Shown one piece after another: positions 1 to 8,793 of a DNA stretch of 64,000 nt. Both the position numbers and the translations under genes were made by a program. Each line of letters opens with the position of its first letter. Position 1 is the first letter of the stretch. The notes under the pieces are model-generated. The model was not told the origin of the DNA, made no database searches, and was given only the letters and a program-made list of their open reading frames with translations. Source of the stretch: Reichenbachiella ulvae (GTDB lineage: Bacteria > Bacteroidota > Bacteroidia > Cytophagales > Cyclobacteriaceae); NCBI RefSeq assembly GCF_025833875.1, contig NZ_JAOYOD010000001.1, forward strand, positions 3,472,001-3,536,000, in the 5' to 3' direction.

Positions 1-227
1 GTATTGCTCTCTAGAAACAGATCACGCTTTCTCAGGTCGTAATTGACCAGGCCCGTAGGGTAACCCTCCAATAAACATTTGAAAAACTCCAGAGTGTGTC
101 GCACGTGCTGACCGATTGTGGATTTGTTCAGAATGGCGGATGATCGACTGTATTCCTCGTTTGTCAGAGGCTCAATCACTTGTAGTAGCTGGTCGAAAGT
201 ATTTTGAATAGCAGGTTTAATCCTCAT
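1..227 (-). CDS. DinB-like superfamily protein, N-terminal part (partial at window edge)
   Basis: The reading frame opens with ATG at 225-227 on the minus strand and runs off the left edge, leaving 75 codons (MRIKPAIQNTFDQLL at the N-terminus). The visible part is a predicted helix followed by a conserved-looking GQHVRHTLEFF segment, whose histidines resemble the metal-site histidine helix of DinB/YfiT four-helix bundles, and then a YDLRKRD motif that I associate with Bacteroidota DinB-like proteins of unknown substrate. It lies 111 bases downstream of recX in the same direction and may be read from the same transcript. The C-terminal half, with any remaining metal ligand, is outside the window. 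Confidence 0.55.
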   Translation of the reverse strand, partial: MRIKPAIQNTFDQLLQVIEPLTNEEYSRSSAILNKSTIGQHVRHTLEFFKCLLEGYPTGLVNYDLRKRDLFLESN

Positions 228-338
228 GTTTCATTCTTTGCCTGATATCATCAGGGCTTGGGTTAATTGAGACTCTTCCCATTGGGTTCACTCTTGCCTA
301 AACAGATTTAAATCTAAAAAGTTCATTTCAATAAACTG

Positions 339-818
339 CTACTTTACCAGGTCTTTGACATGCGTCCAAACCAAATCTGGCTCGTACCCCTTGTAGATCA
401 AGTGTCTGGAAACTTTTTCCTGTTTTTTGAAAACATTGCTCTCAGACAGGGATTCGGCTTTTCTTTCGATCAGGTCACAAAGAGTCGCTATGTAGTCATC
501 CGCATCTATCTCTTTCAGCCCTTTTTTGATACAGTATTCCGACACATCATGTTGCTTCAAACCTTGCTTGATTTTATTTCTTCCCCATCGTTTGATACGG
601 AATTTCCCCCCTGCATAACTCAGAGCAAAACGCTCCTCATTGATGAAATTTTCCATGATCAGATCCGTGAGAACATCCTCCACCTCATCCGAATACAAAC
701 CATATTCATATAGTTTATTGCGGACTTCTTTCTGCGACCGCTCCTGATAGGCACAGTAGTTCGCGGCCCTTAGTTTGGCTTCTTTCTTAGATAGGTTTAA
801 TTTCTTTTTTTCGATCAA
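339..818 (-). CDS. recX: Regulatory protein RecX
   Basis: RecX binds RecA filaments and limits RecA activity in recombinational repair. The 159-residue product fits the usual RecX length and is built of small three-helix repeats. The signature near residues 25-45 (CAYQERSQKEVRNKLYEYG) is the typical first repeat, and NFINEERFALSYAGGKFRIKRWGRNKI (about 57-83 in split form) is the second, with the classic basic stretch. No ATG is available at the N-terminus; the frame opens at TTG (816-818) followed by a lysine-rich start, so TTG is the likely initiator. It follows the glycosidase-like lipoprotein gene by 27 bases and is probably co-transcribed with it. recA is not in the window. Confidence 0.9.
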   Translation of the reverse strand: MIEKKKLNLSKKEAKLRAANYCAYQERSQKEVRNKLYEYGLYSDEVEDVLTDLIMENFINEERFALSYAGGKFRIKRWGRNKIKQGLKQHDVSEYCIKKGLKEIDADDYIATLCDLIERKAESLSESNVFKKQEKVSRHLIYKGYEPDLVWTHVKDLVK

Positions 819-845
819 AATTCAGGTATTTCTTCGAGCGTAAAT

Positions 846-1919
846 TTACTCAAAGTCTAAAGCTTCTACCCACACTTGATAGGCAGGTCTTTCGTTTCCA
901 TTCTCATCGAGCAATCCGGTATCACGCCAAATCTGCCCTACATCCTTGACCTCCTCAGGAAAAGTCTCCCATAGCGCATCATAGTCTCTATGCCCCCACC
1001 AAATCACGAAAGGATAGCTGTGCTCTTCGGCATTTTGAAGAAGGGAGGTTAAATAATTGGCTTGTTCAGTCTCATTAGAACTAATATCTACCGATAGGTT
1101 TGGGATCACTAGATCCTCTGCCAGATGATTGGTTTCAACAAAGGCAATCGGCACAGTCACTCTTTCATGCAAGAAATCAAAGGCTCTTTGAAAATCTGCT
1201 GCAGTATGTAAACCGACAAAAAACGGATAAAAGCTAATGGCCGCAAAGTCCTGTTGATTGACAAAATTGGTAATCGCCTCATCAATCGCAGCATCCTTGC
1301 CATACCAATTGTGAAGGGTTACAGATTCGGACGTCTTCAGATTTGGATACTTCGCCTTTATGTTAGCACGAACTGCTTTCATCAATGATAAGTATTCCGT
1401 CCATAGCATTGGGTCGTGGATCATCAGCTCGTTCACCTCCATGGCCATCACCAAATAGTCGGGCTGCAAAAGATCTAGAAGGTAGAGCAAATGATCCGAA
1501 TAAGCCTTAATAATTAAAGGATCATCCATGGTAGCGACATAAGGTGTCGTCCCATCAAAACCCTCCAGCAAACCCGTCCGGTCCAAATTGAGCAAACTCA
1601 CAGATAGCATCAAATTATGATTGGCCAATCGCCGAGCCACTCGAGCATTGATGTCCGTCACCAAAGGCTCTGGAGGGGGTTGGTTATCTATATAGGCATT
1701 CCATGGAATTTTATTGTCGACCTGCTCTGAATAGATGTCGGCATTCGAAGAGATGAATTGATAGGTGGCTTCTAAATCAGCGAGCTCTGGCCCGAATGAC
1801 CAGGTACTAAATCCCATCTTGTAAGGGCGATTGGTTTCCTGTTTGTGATCTGAACTTTCGTCATCCTGACAGGAGCAAAGAATCAGAACAAGGCTTAGTA
1901 AATAAAAAATACTACGCAT
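846..1919 (-). CDS. Lipoprotein with glycoside-hydrolase-like TIM barrel (clan A type, GH53-like)
   Basis: The 357-residue product starts with a lipoprotein signal (MRSIFYLLSLVLILCSCQ; lipobox LCSC), so it should be anchored in the membrane after cleavage before a cysteine. The body reads as a (beta/alpha)8 barrel: MAMEVNELMIHDP (about 165-178) resembles the acid/base strand-4 NE motif of clan GH-A and VPIAFVETNHL (about 258-268) resembles the strand-7 nucleophile glutamate. GFSTWSFGPE near the mature N-terminus and FAAISFYPFF mid-protein also match the style of endo-galactanase-like enzymes. Substrate is unknown; no susC/susD genes or other glycosidases are nearby. It lies 6 bases after a STAS-like gene and 27 before recX, suggesting one transcript. 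Confidence 0.55.
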   Translation of the reverse strand: MRSIFYLLSLVLILCSCQDDESSDHKQETNRPYKMGFSTWSFGPELADLEATYQFISSNADIYSEQVDNKIPWNAYIDNQPPPEPLVTDINARVARRLANHNLMLSVSLLNLDRTGLLEGFDGTTPYVATMDDPLIIKAYSDHLLYLLDLLQPDYLVMAMEVNELMIHDPMLWTEYLSLMKAVRANIKAKYPNLKTSESVTLHNWYGKDAAIDEAITNFVNQQDFAAISFYPFFVGLHTAADFQRAFDFLHERVTVPIAFVETNHLAEDLVIPNLSVDISSNETEQANYLTSLLQNAEEHSYPFVIWWGHRDYDALWETFPEEVKDVGQIWRDTGLLDENGNERPAYQVWVEALDFE

Positions 1920-1925
1920 AGATTA

Positions 1926-2294
1926 TCACTGAACATGAAAATCTTCTATCGAACGAACGATATTGGCTTTGATACCGAAAAGTTCCATCATGACACGAGC
2001 TGCCCCTCGAATAAGGATATTGTTAGAAATGATCGTCACCTCAGAAATTCGTGACTTGTACATTTTCATAGATTTATACCATTCACTGCGGGCAGACGGA
2101 TCGAAACCCGACATATCAGTACAGTCCCAAATAAAAGTGTAATTGTTATTCGAACTCTCCATTTCTTCGCTCCAGGCGCGAGTTCCATCCACACTAGCGG
2201 ATTCGGAAAATTTTCCCTTGAACTTAAAGTAGAGCACATGCATTCCTAAATCAGGGCTGCTGTAGATATCCAGATTGGGGGATTTAAAATCCAT
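1926..2294 (-). CDS. STAS/SpoIIAA-like small protein
   Basis: A 122-residue soluble protein of the alternating beta/alpha pattern seen in SpoIIAA-like (STAS) proteins: an early strand (GMHVLYFKFKGKFS), a helix with TRAWSEEMES, then a hydrophobic strand (YTFIWDCTDMSGFD) at the place of the STAS loop, a lysine-rich helix and EVTIISNNILIRGAARVMM near the end. No transmembrane segment or signal peptide is seen. It is the first gene of a minus-strand run (this gene, lipoprotein, recX). Its role is not known; proteins of this class may bind lipids, nucleotides or partner kinases. A second protein of the same style is at 8410-8793. Confidence 0.5.
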   Translation of the reverse strand: MDFKSPNLDIYSSPDLGMHVLYFKFKGKFSESASVDGTRAWSEEMESSNNNYTFIWDCTDMSGFDPSARSEWYKSMKMYKSRISEVTIISNNILIRGAARVMMELFGIKANIVRSIEDFHVQ

Positions 2295-2404
2295 CTTTTT
2301 GCATTTAAGTGATTGGTCCTGAAAGGATCAGATAATTAAATATAATGAATTACAGATGGATATAAAAGAACAATTTACCAAGCCTAATGGTCAAGACATG
2401 AATT

Positions 2405-2438
2405 AAAAAAGCCACTTCAGATTTCGAAGTGGCTTTTC
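2405..2438 (-). terminator. Intrinsic terminator after the flavin reductase gene
   Basis: A perfect stem GCCACTTC/GAAGTGGC with a 6-base loop is flanked by A6 on the left and T4 on the right. Read on the minus strand it ends in a run of T just after the stop codon of the gene at 2440-2973. The symmetry means it could also stop plus-strand transcripts. Confidence 0.8.
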
Positions 2439-2439
2439 A

Positions 2440-2973
2440 TCAAATGGTACCTATAAATTTTTTCAGCTCTTTATCAAAAGCCGCCTTTAGTTCATCGTCT
2501 TTAATTCCTTCCTCGTCATCAAACTTATCCGAAAAATGAGGGAGAGAAAAACTGGAAGTCACCTCTCCACCTCTAAAAGGGAATTCTGTTGTAGCAATCT
2601 TCAATACAGTCTGTGCTCCTCTAGCACCATCGGAAGTCGCCATCAAAAACATAGGTTTCTCCAACCAGGTCTTTGGCTCTACTCGTGAGGCCCAGTCAAA
2701 AATATTTTTAAAAGCAGCAGTATAATTCCCATTATGTTCGGCGAAAGAAATCATCAGGCCATCGGCATCTCTAAAATCATCTTTGAATTTGATCGCTTCA
2801 GAAGGGATTCCGGTTGCTTTTTCTCTGTCCTGACTAAATATGGGCATTTCATAGTCATTCAAGTCCAATACCGTAAGTTCGGCTTCTGGCACTTGCTTGC
2901 CTGCCCAGCTAACGAATCGCCTGTTGATCGATTTAGAACTATTACTCGCCCCGAATGCTACTATTTTCTTCAT
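2440..2973 (-). CDS. NAD(P)H-dependent FMN reductase family protein
   Basis: A 177-residue flavodoxin-like protein. The N-terminus MKKIVAFGASNSSKSINRR is the beta1 strand plus the phosphate-binding loop with the GxSxxxSxNR pattern of NADPH-dependent FMN reductases. LMISFAEHNGNYTAAFKN (about 94-111) corresponds to the family's PEYNGS-like segment contacting the flavin ring (here AEHNGNY), and MATSDGARGA is the third flavin loop. The reaction is transfer of electrons from NAD(P)H to FMN or quinones. It is a single gene with its own terminator at 2405-2438; the 91 bases upstream (2974-3064) separate it from the gamma-glutamyltransferase gene read in the same direction. Confidence 0.85.
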   Translation of the reverse strand: MKKIVAFGASNSSKSINRRFVSWAGKQVPEAELTVLDLNDYEMPIFSQDREKATGIPSEAIKFKDDFRDADGLMISFAEHNGNYTAAFKNIFDWASRVEPKTWLEKPMFLMATSDGARGAQTVLKIATTEFPFRGGEVTSSFSLPHFSDKFDDEEGIKDDELKAAFDKELKKFIGTI

Positions 2974-3064
2974 CGTAATTTTGATTTAAATATGTTACAA
3001 CAAATATTGTTGTATTAGTAGTAACGGTAAGTATTGACAAAGGTTGAACTAAAGAAGAAAAAAA

Positions 3065-4750
3065 TCAATATCCAGCAGCCTGACCATCCTTGCGAGACTC
3101 AGAAGCACCATAGTAAATTCCCTTTTCTGCATCATACATGATGGCCTGATAGCCTCCATAGACTCCCAGACTGTAGCTTATCTTATGTCTTCTGAGTAAA
3201 AGTTTTTTGATCTCGTCGTATTCAAAACCAGACTCCAGGTTCACTTCTCCACCGTCGGTCATCTTTCCACCGGTCGGTTCTGTGGATCCGGTATGATGAA
3301 TTCGCGGAGCATCACCGGCCTCCTGTAGATTCATACCAAAATCAATCAAATTGATCACTATCTGAGCATGCCCCTGTGGTTGCATAGCCCCTCCCATGAG
3401 ACCAAAACTGATCCACGGTTTACCATCCTTGGTGATGAAAGATGGGATGATCGTATGGAAAGGTCTCTTGCCCGGTTCGATCACATTGCTATGACCTTCT
3501 TCGAGAGAAAAAAGTTCGCCACGATCTTGAAACATAAAACCCAACTTAGGCGGCACCATACCGGATCCCATGCCTCGGTAGTTACTCTGAATCAACGACA
3601 CCATATTCCCATCCTTATCTGCTGTGGTCATATAGATAGTATTTCCTTGTTCCAACTTGCCTGCGTCGTAAGTTCTCGCTGCTCTTTCATTAATCAGCTT
3701 TCTCCTTTCGGCCGCATACTCTTTTGAGATCAACTCTTCAACCGGAACATCGACAAAGTTCATGTCAGCATAATATTTTGCTCTATCCTCGAATGCCAAC
3801 TTTTTGGCTTCCACAAAATGGTGCATGTATTCACCACTGCCAAAGCCCATAGCGGCCACATCATAGCCCTCCATGATATTCAAGATTTGCAAAGCCGCGA
3901 TGCCCTGGCCGTTTGGAGGCAACTCCCAAACATCATACCCTCTGTAATTGGTCGATACAGGCTCTACCCACTCGGAGCTATGCGCAGCAAAATCCTCCAC
4001 ACTCATCACTCCCCCTTGCTCCTGTAGAAAATCAGCCATGATCTGAGCCATTTCTCCTTTGTAGAATCCATCTCGGCCTTTCTTGGCCAACTTTTCATAA
4101 GTATCCGCCAGATATGGATTGGCAAATACATCCCCCTTTTTCAAAGGCTCTCCATTGGGCATGTAGGTATCTGCAAAATTGGGATAGTCCTTGAATCTTT
4201 TAGCCGACAGATTCAGATAGAAGCCAATCAATTCAGGAACCGGAACTCCCTCTCGGGCATATTTGATTGCCGGAAACAAAATCTCCTTCATCGACTTGGA
4301 TCCAAACTTTTTATGCATTTCGAACCAGCCATCTACACAACCAGGCACAGTAACAGGCAATGGACCAAATGCAGGAATCTTATCCATGCCTCTTTCTTTG
4401 AAGTAATCAAGACTGATGTTTTGAGAAGATCGACCACTAGCGTTCAATCCATAGAGTTTTTGATCCTTAGCACTCCAGATAATGGCAAACAAGTCGCCCC
4501 CAATGCCAGACCCCGTAGGCTCCATGAGTCCCAAAGCTGCATTGGCTGCAATTGCCGCGTCTATGGCGTTCCCCCCTGATTTGAGGATGTCTAAACCGAT
4601 CTGTGTCGCCAAAGGATGACTGGTAGCTACCATACCATTTTTGGCCAGTACCTCGGATCTGGATGCGGTGCTGTTACTCGCGATTCTGTCCTGAGCCCAA
4701 AGTTGAATGGAGAACAAAAAAGTAAAAGTGAGTAGATAAAATTGTTTCAT
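3065..4750 (-). CDS. ggt: Gamma-glutamyltransferase (periplasmic, N-terminal nucleophile hydrolase)
   Basis: This 561-residue enzyme cleaves or transfers the gamma-glutamyl group of glutathione and related peptides. A signal peptide (MKQFYLLTFTFLFSIQLWAQ) sends it out of the cytoplasm. The large-subunit signature is at about 50-90 (GGNAIDAAIAANAALG and GSGIGGDLFAIIW). Self-cleavage is expected before Thr371 in GNTIYMTTADKDGN, which aligns with the catalytic threonine of the E. coli enzyme. Downstream, GMGSGMVPPKLGFMFQDRG and GGAMQPQGHAQ are the small-subunit substrate-binding segments. Length is normal. It has 314 intergenic bases shared with neighbours only in small pieces; the region between it and the FAS1 gene holds the FAS1 terminator. 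Confidence 0.93.
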   Translation of the reverse strand: MKQFYLLTFTFLFSIQLWAQDRIASNSTASRSEVLAKNGMVATSHPLATQIGLDILKSGGNAIDAAIAANAALGLMEPTGSGIGGDLFAIIWSAKDQKLYGLNASGRSSQNISLDYFKERGMDKIPAFGPLPVTVPGCVDGWFEMHKKFGSKSMKEILFPAIKYAREGVPVPELIGFYLNLSAKRFKDYPNFADTYMPNGEPLKKGDVFANPYLADTYEKLAKKGRDGFYKGEMAQIMADFLQEQGGVMSVEDFAAHSSEWVEPVSTNYRGYDVWELPPNGQGIAALQILNIMEGYDVAAMGFGSGEYMHHFVEAKKLAFEDRAKYYADMNFVDVPVEELISKEYAAERRKLINERAARTYDAGKLEQGNTIYMTTADKDGNMVSLIQSNYRGMGSGMVPPKLGFMFQDRGELFSLEEGHSNVIEPGKRPFHTIIPSFITKDGKPWISFGLMGGAMQPQGHAQIVINLIDFGMNLQEAGDAPRIHHTGSTEPTGGKMTDGGEVNLESGFEYDEIKKLLLRRHKISYSLGVYGGYQAIMYDAEKGIYYGASESRKDGQAAGY

Positions 4751-4833
4751 GATATGATTTTTGGGTGAAAGGCTAATTTAATAAAAGCAAAATGTAATTG
4801 TTGGGTCAAAGTTTTTTCATGGAATTGAGCAAA

Positions 4834-4866
4834 CAAAAAAACCGGGAAAACGAATCTTCCCGGTTC
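4834..4866 (-). terminator. Intrinsic terminator after the fasciclin-domain gene
   Basis: Stem AACCGGGAA/TTCCCGGTT with an 8-base loop, preceded on the plus strand by A7, which is T7 after the hairpin for minus-strand transcription. It sits 33 bases past the stop codon of the gene at 4899-6656. Confidence 0.85.
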
Positions 4867-4898
4867 TAACATTCAAACTAATGCTGTTTACTTTTCTT

Positions 4899-6656
4899 TT
4901 ATGGCAATACTACTTCGTCAATCACGTGGATCACACCATTAGAAGCGTGATAATTGACCCCTGTGATGTTGGCAGTACCATCTATTGTCAGTGCTGATAG
5001 ATCAAAAGTTAAACTTGATCCTTCTACTGTTGCTATGCCATTGTTAGCATCTACAGCACCAGCCAAATCTACACTGTAGGCTCTAGCAGGTACTACGTGA
5101 TAAGTCAACACTGTAGTCAAGGTTTCGACAGGAATATCTGACAATTCTGTCCAATCCGCATTGCTATCCAATAGCTCCTGGAAGGCTGCATTGGTTGGAG
5201 CAAATACGGTGAAAGGACCATCTCCTTGTAATGTTGTGACTAAATCAGCAGCAGTCAAAGCGGCTATCAGAGAGGAGAATTCTCCGTCCATTTTGTCGCT
5301 CAGGTCTTGAGCCAAAGCCACTACATCTCCTACTGGGGGCATCAACACATTGTCAATCACGTGTACCACGCCTGTACCAGATTCGATATCCACAGCCGTT
5401 ATTTCTGTTGAGCCATTGATAAAGTTGCCTCCATCGGTTAGCGAGAAATAAATACTGCTTCCTTCAAGTGTAGATGCATCCGATGGAATTCCTGAGCTCA
5501 AAACTTTGGCTCCTACTACATGATACTTAAGCACGGTTGCAAGGGTCGCAGCATCCAAATCAGCCACCACTACACCTGCGTCAGCAAAGGCCGTGTTGGT
5601 CGGTGCGAATATGGTAAGAGCATCTGCAGCCAGAATGGTTCCAACCACATCTGCTTTTACCGCTGCTTCAATTAAAGTAGTAAAATCTTCGCTGAAATAA
5701 GCTGGCTCCAGTACCGTGTTCACAAACATCATTACTGATTCTGGCACCAACACTTCATCAATTACGTGAATCACACCATTAGTGGCAGCCACATCTGTAG
5801 CAGTCACATTTGCGCCATTTACGGTAACACCACCTTCTGTTGCCAAAGTAATATTTGTACCTTCTAAGGTAGCTACATCACCTGCTGTCACATCAGCTGC
5901 GTAAACCTCTGCCGCTACTACATGGTATTTCAAGATTTCCGCTAGAACTGATGCTGGCACATCTTCTATGCTTTCCTGTCCGATAGTTTCCAATAGGGCC
6001 GCAAAAGCCTCATCCGTAGGAGCGAATACTGTGAAAGGACCATCACCCTGAAGTGCAGCTATTAAATCGGCTTTTCCTAAGGCTGCCGCCAAGGAATTGA
6101 AACCAGCATCTACCGCAGTTTCAACAATATCTTTTGTTGGTGATAATTCGAATCCTTCTGGTACCAAAACAGTACCGATGGTATGAATAACTCCATTAGT
6201 AGCTGGAACATCATAAGGTGACTCAACCGCAACACCATTTACAGTGATACCACCGTCCACCGCGAGCGTTACTGCCGAACCATTCAGTGTAGTTACGTCT
6301 CCTGCAGCGATATCTTTCGAATATACCTCAGCTGCCACTACATGATAGGTTAGGATTTCGATAAGATCTTCCTGTGCTATTTCATCCAAACCACTTACAC
6401 CAAGATCTGATAATAATGTCGCAAAAGCCGCATCAGTGGGTGCAAATACAGTAAAAGGTCCATCACCCTGGAGGTCATCGACTAAATCTGCAGCTGTAAG
6501 TGCTGCAGCGAGAGATGTGTAGCCATTGGCTTGTGCTACACCTACAATATCAGCGGTAGGCATCATGTCTGATCCACCGTTATCATCTTCTGAACAGCTT
6601 GCCAAGAAAAGGGAAGCTGCAATAAATGGGAGTAATAGGTAAACTGTCTTCTTCAT
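4899..6656 (-). CDS. Lipoprotein with four fasciclin (FAS1) domains
   Basis: The 585-residue product has a lipoprotein signal ending in LFLASCSEDD, so it is likely anchored and exposed at the cell envelope. It then carries four FAS1 repeats of about 130 residues (roughly 35-165, 170-305, 310-445, 450-585). Each contains the H1 motif (GPFTVFAPTDAAF, GPFTVFAPTDEAF, ALTIFAPTNTAF, GPFTVFAPTNAAF), the YHVV segment and an NGVIHVID-type H2 motif. FAS1 domains act in cell adhesion and matrix binding. Repeats 1, 2 and 4 are more alike than 3, consistent with tandem duplication. Upstream DNA (6657-6792) is very AT-rich and probably holds its promoter; it has its own terminator, so it is a single-gene unit. 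Confidence 0.9.
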   Translation of the reverse strand: MKKTVYLLLPFIAASLFLASCSEDDNGGSDMMPTADIVGVAQANGYTSLAAALTAADLVDDLQGDGPFTVFAPTDAAFATLLSDLGVSGLDEIAQEDLIEILTYHVVAAEVYSKDIAAGDVTTLNGSAVTLAVDGGITVNGVAVESPYDVPATNGVIHTIGTVLVPEGFELSPTKDIVETAVDAGFNSLAAALGKADLIAALQGDGPFTVFAPTDEAFAALLETIGQESIEDVPASVLAEILKYHVVAAEVYAADVTAGDVATLEGTNITLATEGGVTVNGANVTATDVAATNGVIHVIDEVLVPESVMMFVNTVLEPAYFSEDFTTLIEAAVKADVVGTILAADALTIFAPTNTAFADAGVVVADLDAATLATVLKYHVVGAKVLSSGIPSDASTLEGSSIYFSLTDGGNFINGSTEITAVDIESGTGVVHVIDNVLMPPVGDVVALAQDLSDKMDGEFSSLIAALTAADLVTTLQGDGPFTVFAPTNAAFQELLDSNADWTELSDIPVETLTTVLTYHVVPARAYSVDLAGAVDANNGIATVEGSSLTFDLSALTIDGTANITGVNYHASNGVIHVIDEVVLP

Positions 6657-6792
6657 GTTTAATATTTTTTATTATACATTAAACAGATACGTGTACTTAC
6701 ATTTATTTGTTTAACTATTTTTACTTTTAATTAAACTTAAATAAGAAAAAAGGCCTTAGAAGGTAATTTGAAGCAAAAAATAAATTTTGATA

Positions 6793-8208
6793 TTATTGAC
6801 AGATATGGTTGATCATGCCCCGAAAAACCAGCCCATGGAATGGGATGACCGAATACCAATATAAGCGACCCAACAATCCAGTCGGTCTAAAAGTAGCAGT
6901 CTGATACAACTGGTTGTTTCTGATTCTAAACTCTAGCCAGGCCTCACCTGGCAATTTCATTTCTGCATATAGCAGCAAACGACCACTATCTCGATCTGCA
7001 ATCAGTACCCGCCAAAAATCAATGACATCCCCTGCAGAGATAGAATCGGGATTTGTTCTTCCTCTTCTCAAGCCTACCCCTCCAAACATCTTATCCATGA
7101 ACCCTCTCAATTTCCATAGACCATCAAAGGCATACCAACCAGTATCCCCTCCTAAAGCCCAGATTTTCTGAAGTGTTCTTTCACGGTCGTTAATTTCCTT
7201 GACTCTACAGTCTTTGAAGCAGCCATAAATCGGGACATCCATGTAATCAGCGATTTGGTAATTCAATTGCCCACTGGCCCAGGTATCTTTCCAGCTGGAC
7301 ACCACATCGTGATTGACAATTCTCTGAAAGGAACGCTCTAACGCTTTCTCATAAGTCTCCGGTTGATAATCAAAGATTTCATTCAACTGCTGATCTTGGC
7401 AGATTACCTCTATTTTCATGCTGCTGACCAGCGCACTAGCGAGTTTATAAGAAGTACTCGTGACAAAATACAACCAGTATGAGGAGAGTCTGGGAGTCAT
7501 CACTGGAACAGTAAAAACGTAGCGTTTCAATTTTCTCACTCTGGCAAACCCAAGCAGCATTTCTTTGTAGGTAAGGATTTCGGGACCTCCTATATCAAAA
7601 TGCTGATCAAAGCACCTTTTGTCCTCCAATACCTTAATAAGAAAATAAAGCACATCGCGAACTCCAATCGGTTGACATCTGGTATTAAGCCATTTGGGTG
7701 CAATCATCACTGGCAGTTTCTCGACCAGATCTCTGATGATTTCGAAAGAGGCACTCCCCGAACCGATGATGATACCTGCCCTGAGTGTGGTCAAATGAAA
7801 ATGGCCTTTCTTCAGTTCCGTCTCAACTGCCTTTCTGGAACTTAGATGCTTGGACAGCTCATCCTTATTGACAATGCCACTGAGGTAGATCACCTGCTTT
7901 ACATTGACTCGATCCATCTGCTCACGAAAAAGCCGAGCCGATTTCAACTCCATTTCCTGATAATTGCTAGCAGCAGACATAGAGTGAATCAGGTAGTAGG
8001 CCGCATCTATGTCCTCCGGAATGTTTTGAAGCGTCTCCTCTTTGAGGAAATCTACCTCGATGATGTCCAGACTTTGCCCAAAGGTTTCATGATGGGCAAA
8101 TCGCTTTGTGTCCCTCACACAACAGACCAGATCATGTCCAGCCTTGAGGAGGTTAGGAATCAAACGTTTGCCAATGTAACCGGTAGCTCCGGTGAGTAGA
8201 ATTTTCAT
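6793..8208 (-). CDS. SDR-type NAD(P)-binding protein with C-terminal DUF2867 domain
   Basis: The N-terminal half is an atypical short-chain dehydrogenase Rossmann fold: MKILLTGATGYIGKRLIPNL gives the GxxGxxG nucleotide site at once after the start, and YYLIHSMSA plus ETELKKGHFHLTTLRAGIII follow the usual nucleoside-diphosphate-sugar epimerase-like layout. The C-terminal third (about 320-470; GDTGWYAFDGLWKLRGFMD, RRGRTNPDSISAGDVIDFWR, GEAWLEFRI) is the DUF2867 lipocalin-like domain. This two-domain form is common in bacteria but its substrate is not established. I place the start at ATG 8206-8208 because the Rossmann strand begins there; seven more codons upstream in frame are unlikely to be coding. 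Confidence 0.85.
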   Translation of the reverse strand: MKILLTGATGYIGKRLIPNLLKAGHDLVCCVRDTKRFAHHETFGQSLDIIEVDFLKEETLQNIPEDIDAAYYLIHSMSAASNYQEMELKSARLFREQMDRVNVKQVIYLSGIVNKDELSKHLSSRKAVETELKKGHFHLTTLRAGIIIGSGSASFEIIRDLVEKLPVMIAPKWLNTRCQPIGVRDVLYFLIKVLEDKRCFDQHFDIGGPEILTYKEMLLGFARVRKLKRYVFTVPVMTPRLSSYWLYFVTSTSYKLASALVSSMKIEVICQDQQLNEIFDYQPETYEKALERSFQRIVNHDVVSSWKDTWASGQLNYQIADYMDVPIYGCFKDCRVKEINDRERTLQKIWALGGDTGWYAFDGLWKLRGFMDKMFGGVGLRRGRTNPDSISAGDVIDFWRVLIADRDSGRLLLYAEMKLPGEAWLEFRIRNNQLYQTATFRPTGLLGRLYWYSVIPFHGLVFRGMINHICQ

Positions 8209-8409
8209 ATAGAGAATATTATCAACCAAATACTCCCATTAGCTGATGGGTAGTACTCAATTTATCCCATTGAGGTTGCAAAGCACTCAAGCGATTGAAT
8301 TAATCTCATTTAAAAAGGAACATTTCTCATAAGCTCCAAAATACGCTAAGTACTAAATAGATATTTTAGAATTCTATTCTTATCTTTTGATCCATTCAAT
8401 CTTGCTACA

Positions 8410-8793
8410 ATGGAATATTCTAAGCGAATCCATCTTTTAACACACAAGGGCAAAAAAATATATTACTTTGATTTTAGCGGTTTGCGAGCAGATGAGCACC
8501 CCTGGATCATGGACTTGGCCTTTGAATTAGCGATAAAGCAGGAGGAGAAAACGCTTCGATATATCTCCAACGTGGCGAACACACGGCTCAACATCGAGAG
8601 TAAAAACAAAGCAAAGGCCTTTTATGCCAAACTTGCCGGATTGGGCTTCCAAATCAAAGCAGCCACCATCGGTCTCACTGCCTGGCAAAGACTCATTGTT
8701 TCTACTATTGACAGGAAAATGTTTTTTTCTAACGATCTGGAAAAAGCCAAGGAATATTTAGTAAACGAAGACTCACCCAATGTAGCGGGTTAA
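8410..8793 (+). CDS. STAS/SpoIIAA-like small protein
   Basis: 127 residues, soluble, starting at ATG 8410. The segment KKIYYFDFSGLRADE resembles the central strand and loop of SpoIIAA-like proteins, and FQIKAATIGLTAWQRLIVSTI followed by MFFSNDLEKAKEYLV is the typical end (strand, WQ helix, and the closing strand/helix). It is a stand-alone gene after a 201-base gap that shows no other feature. It ends against the DUF5995 gene: the two stop codons share the palindrome TTAA at 8790-8793. Function is unknown; compare the protein at 1926-2294. Confidence 0.55.
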   Translation: MEYSKRIHLLTHKGKKIYYFDFSGLRADEHPWIMDLAFELAIKQEEKTLRYISNVANTRLNIESKNKAKAFYAKLAGLGFQIKAATIGLTAWQRLIVSTIDRKMFFSNDLEKAKEYLVNEDSPNVAG

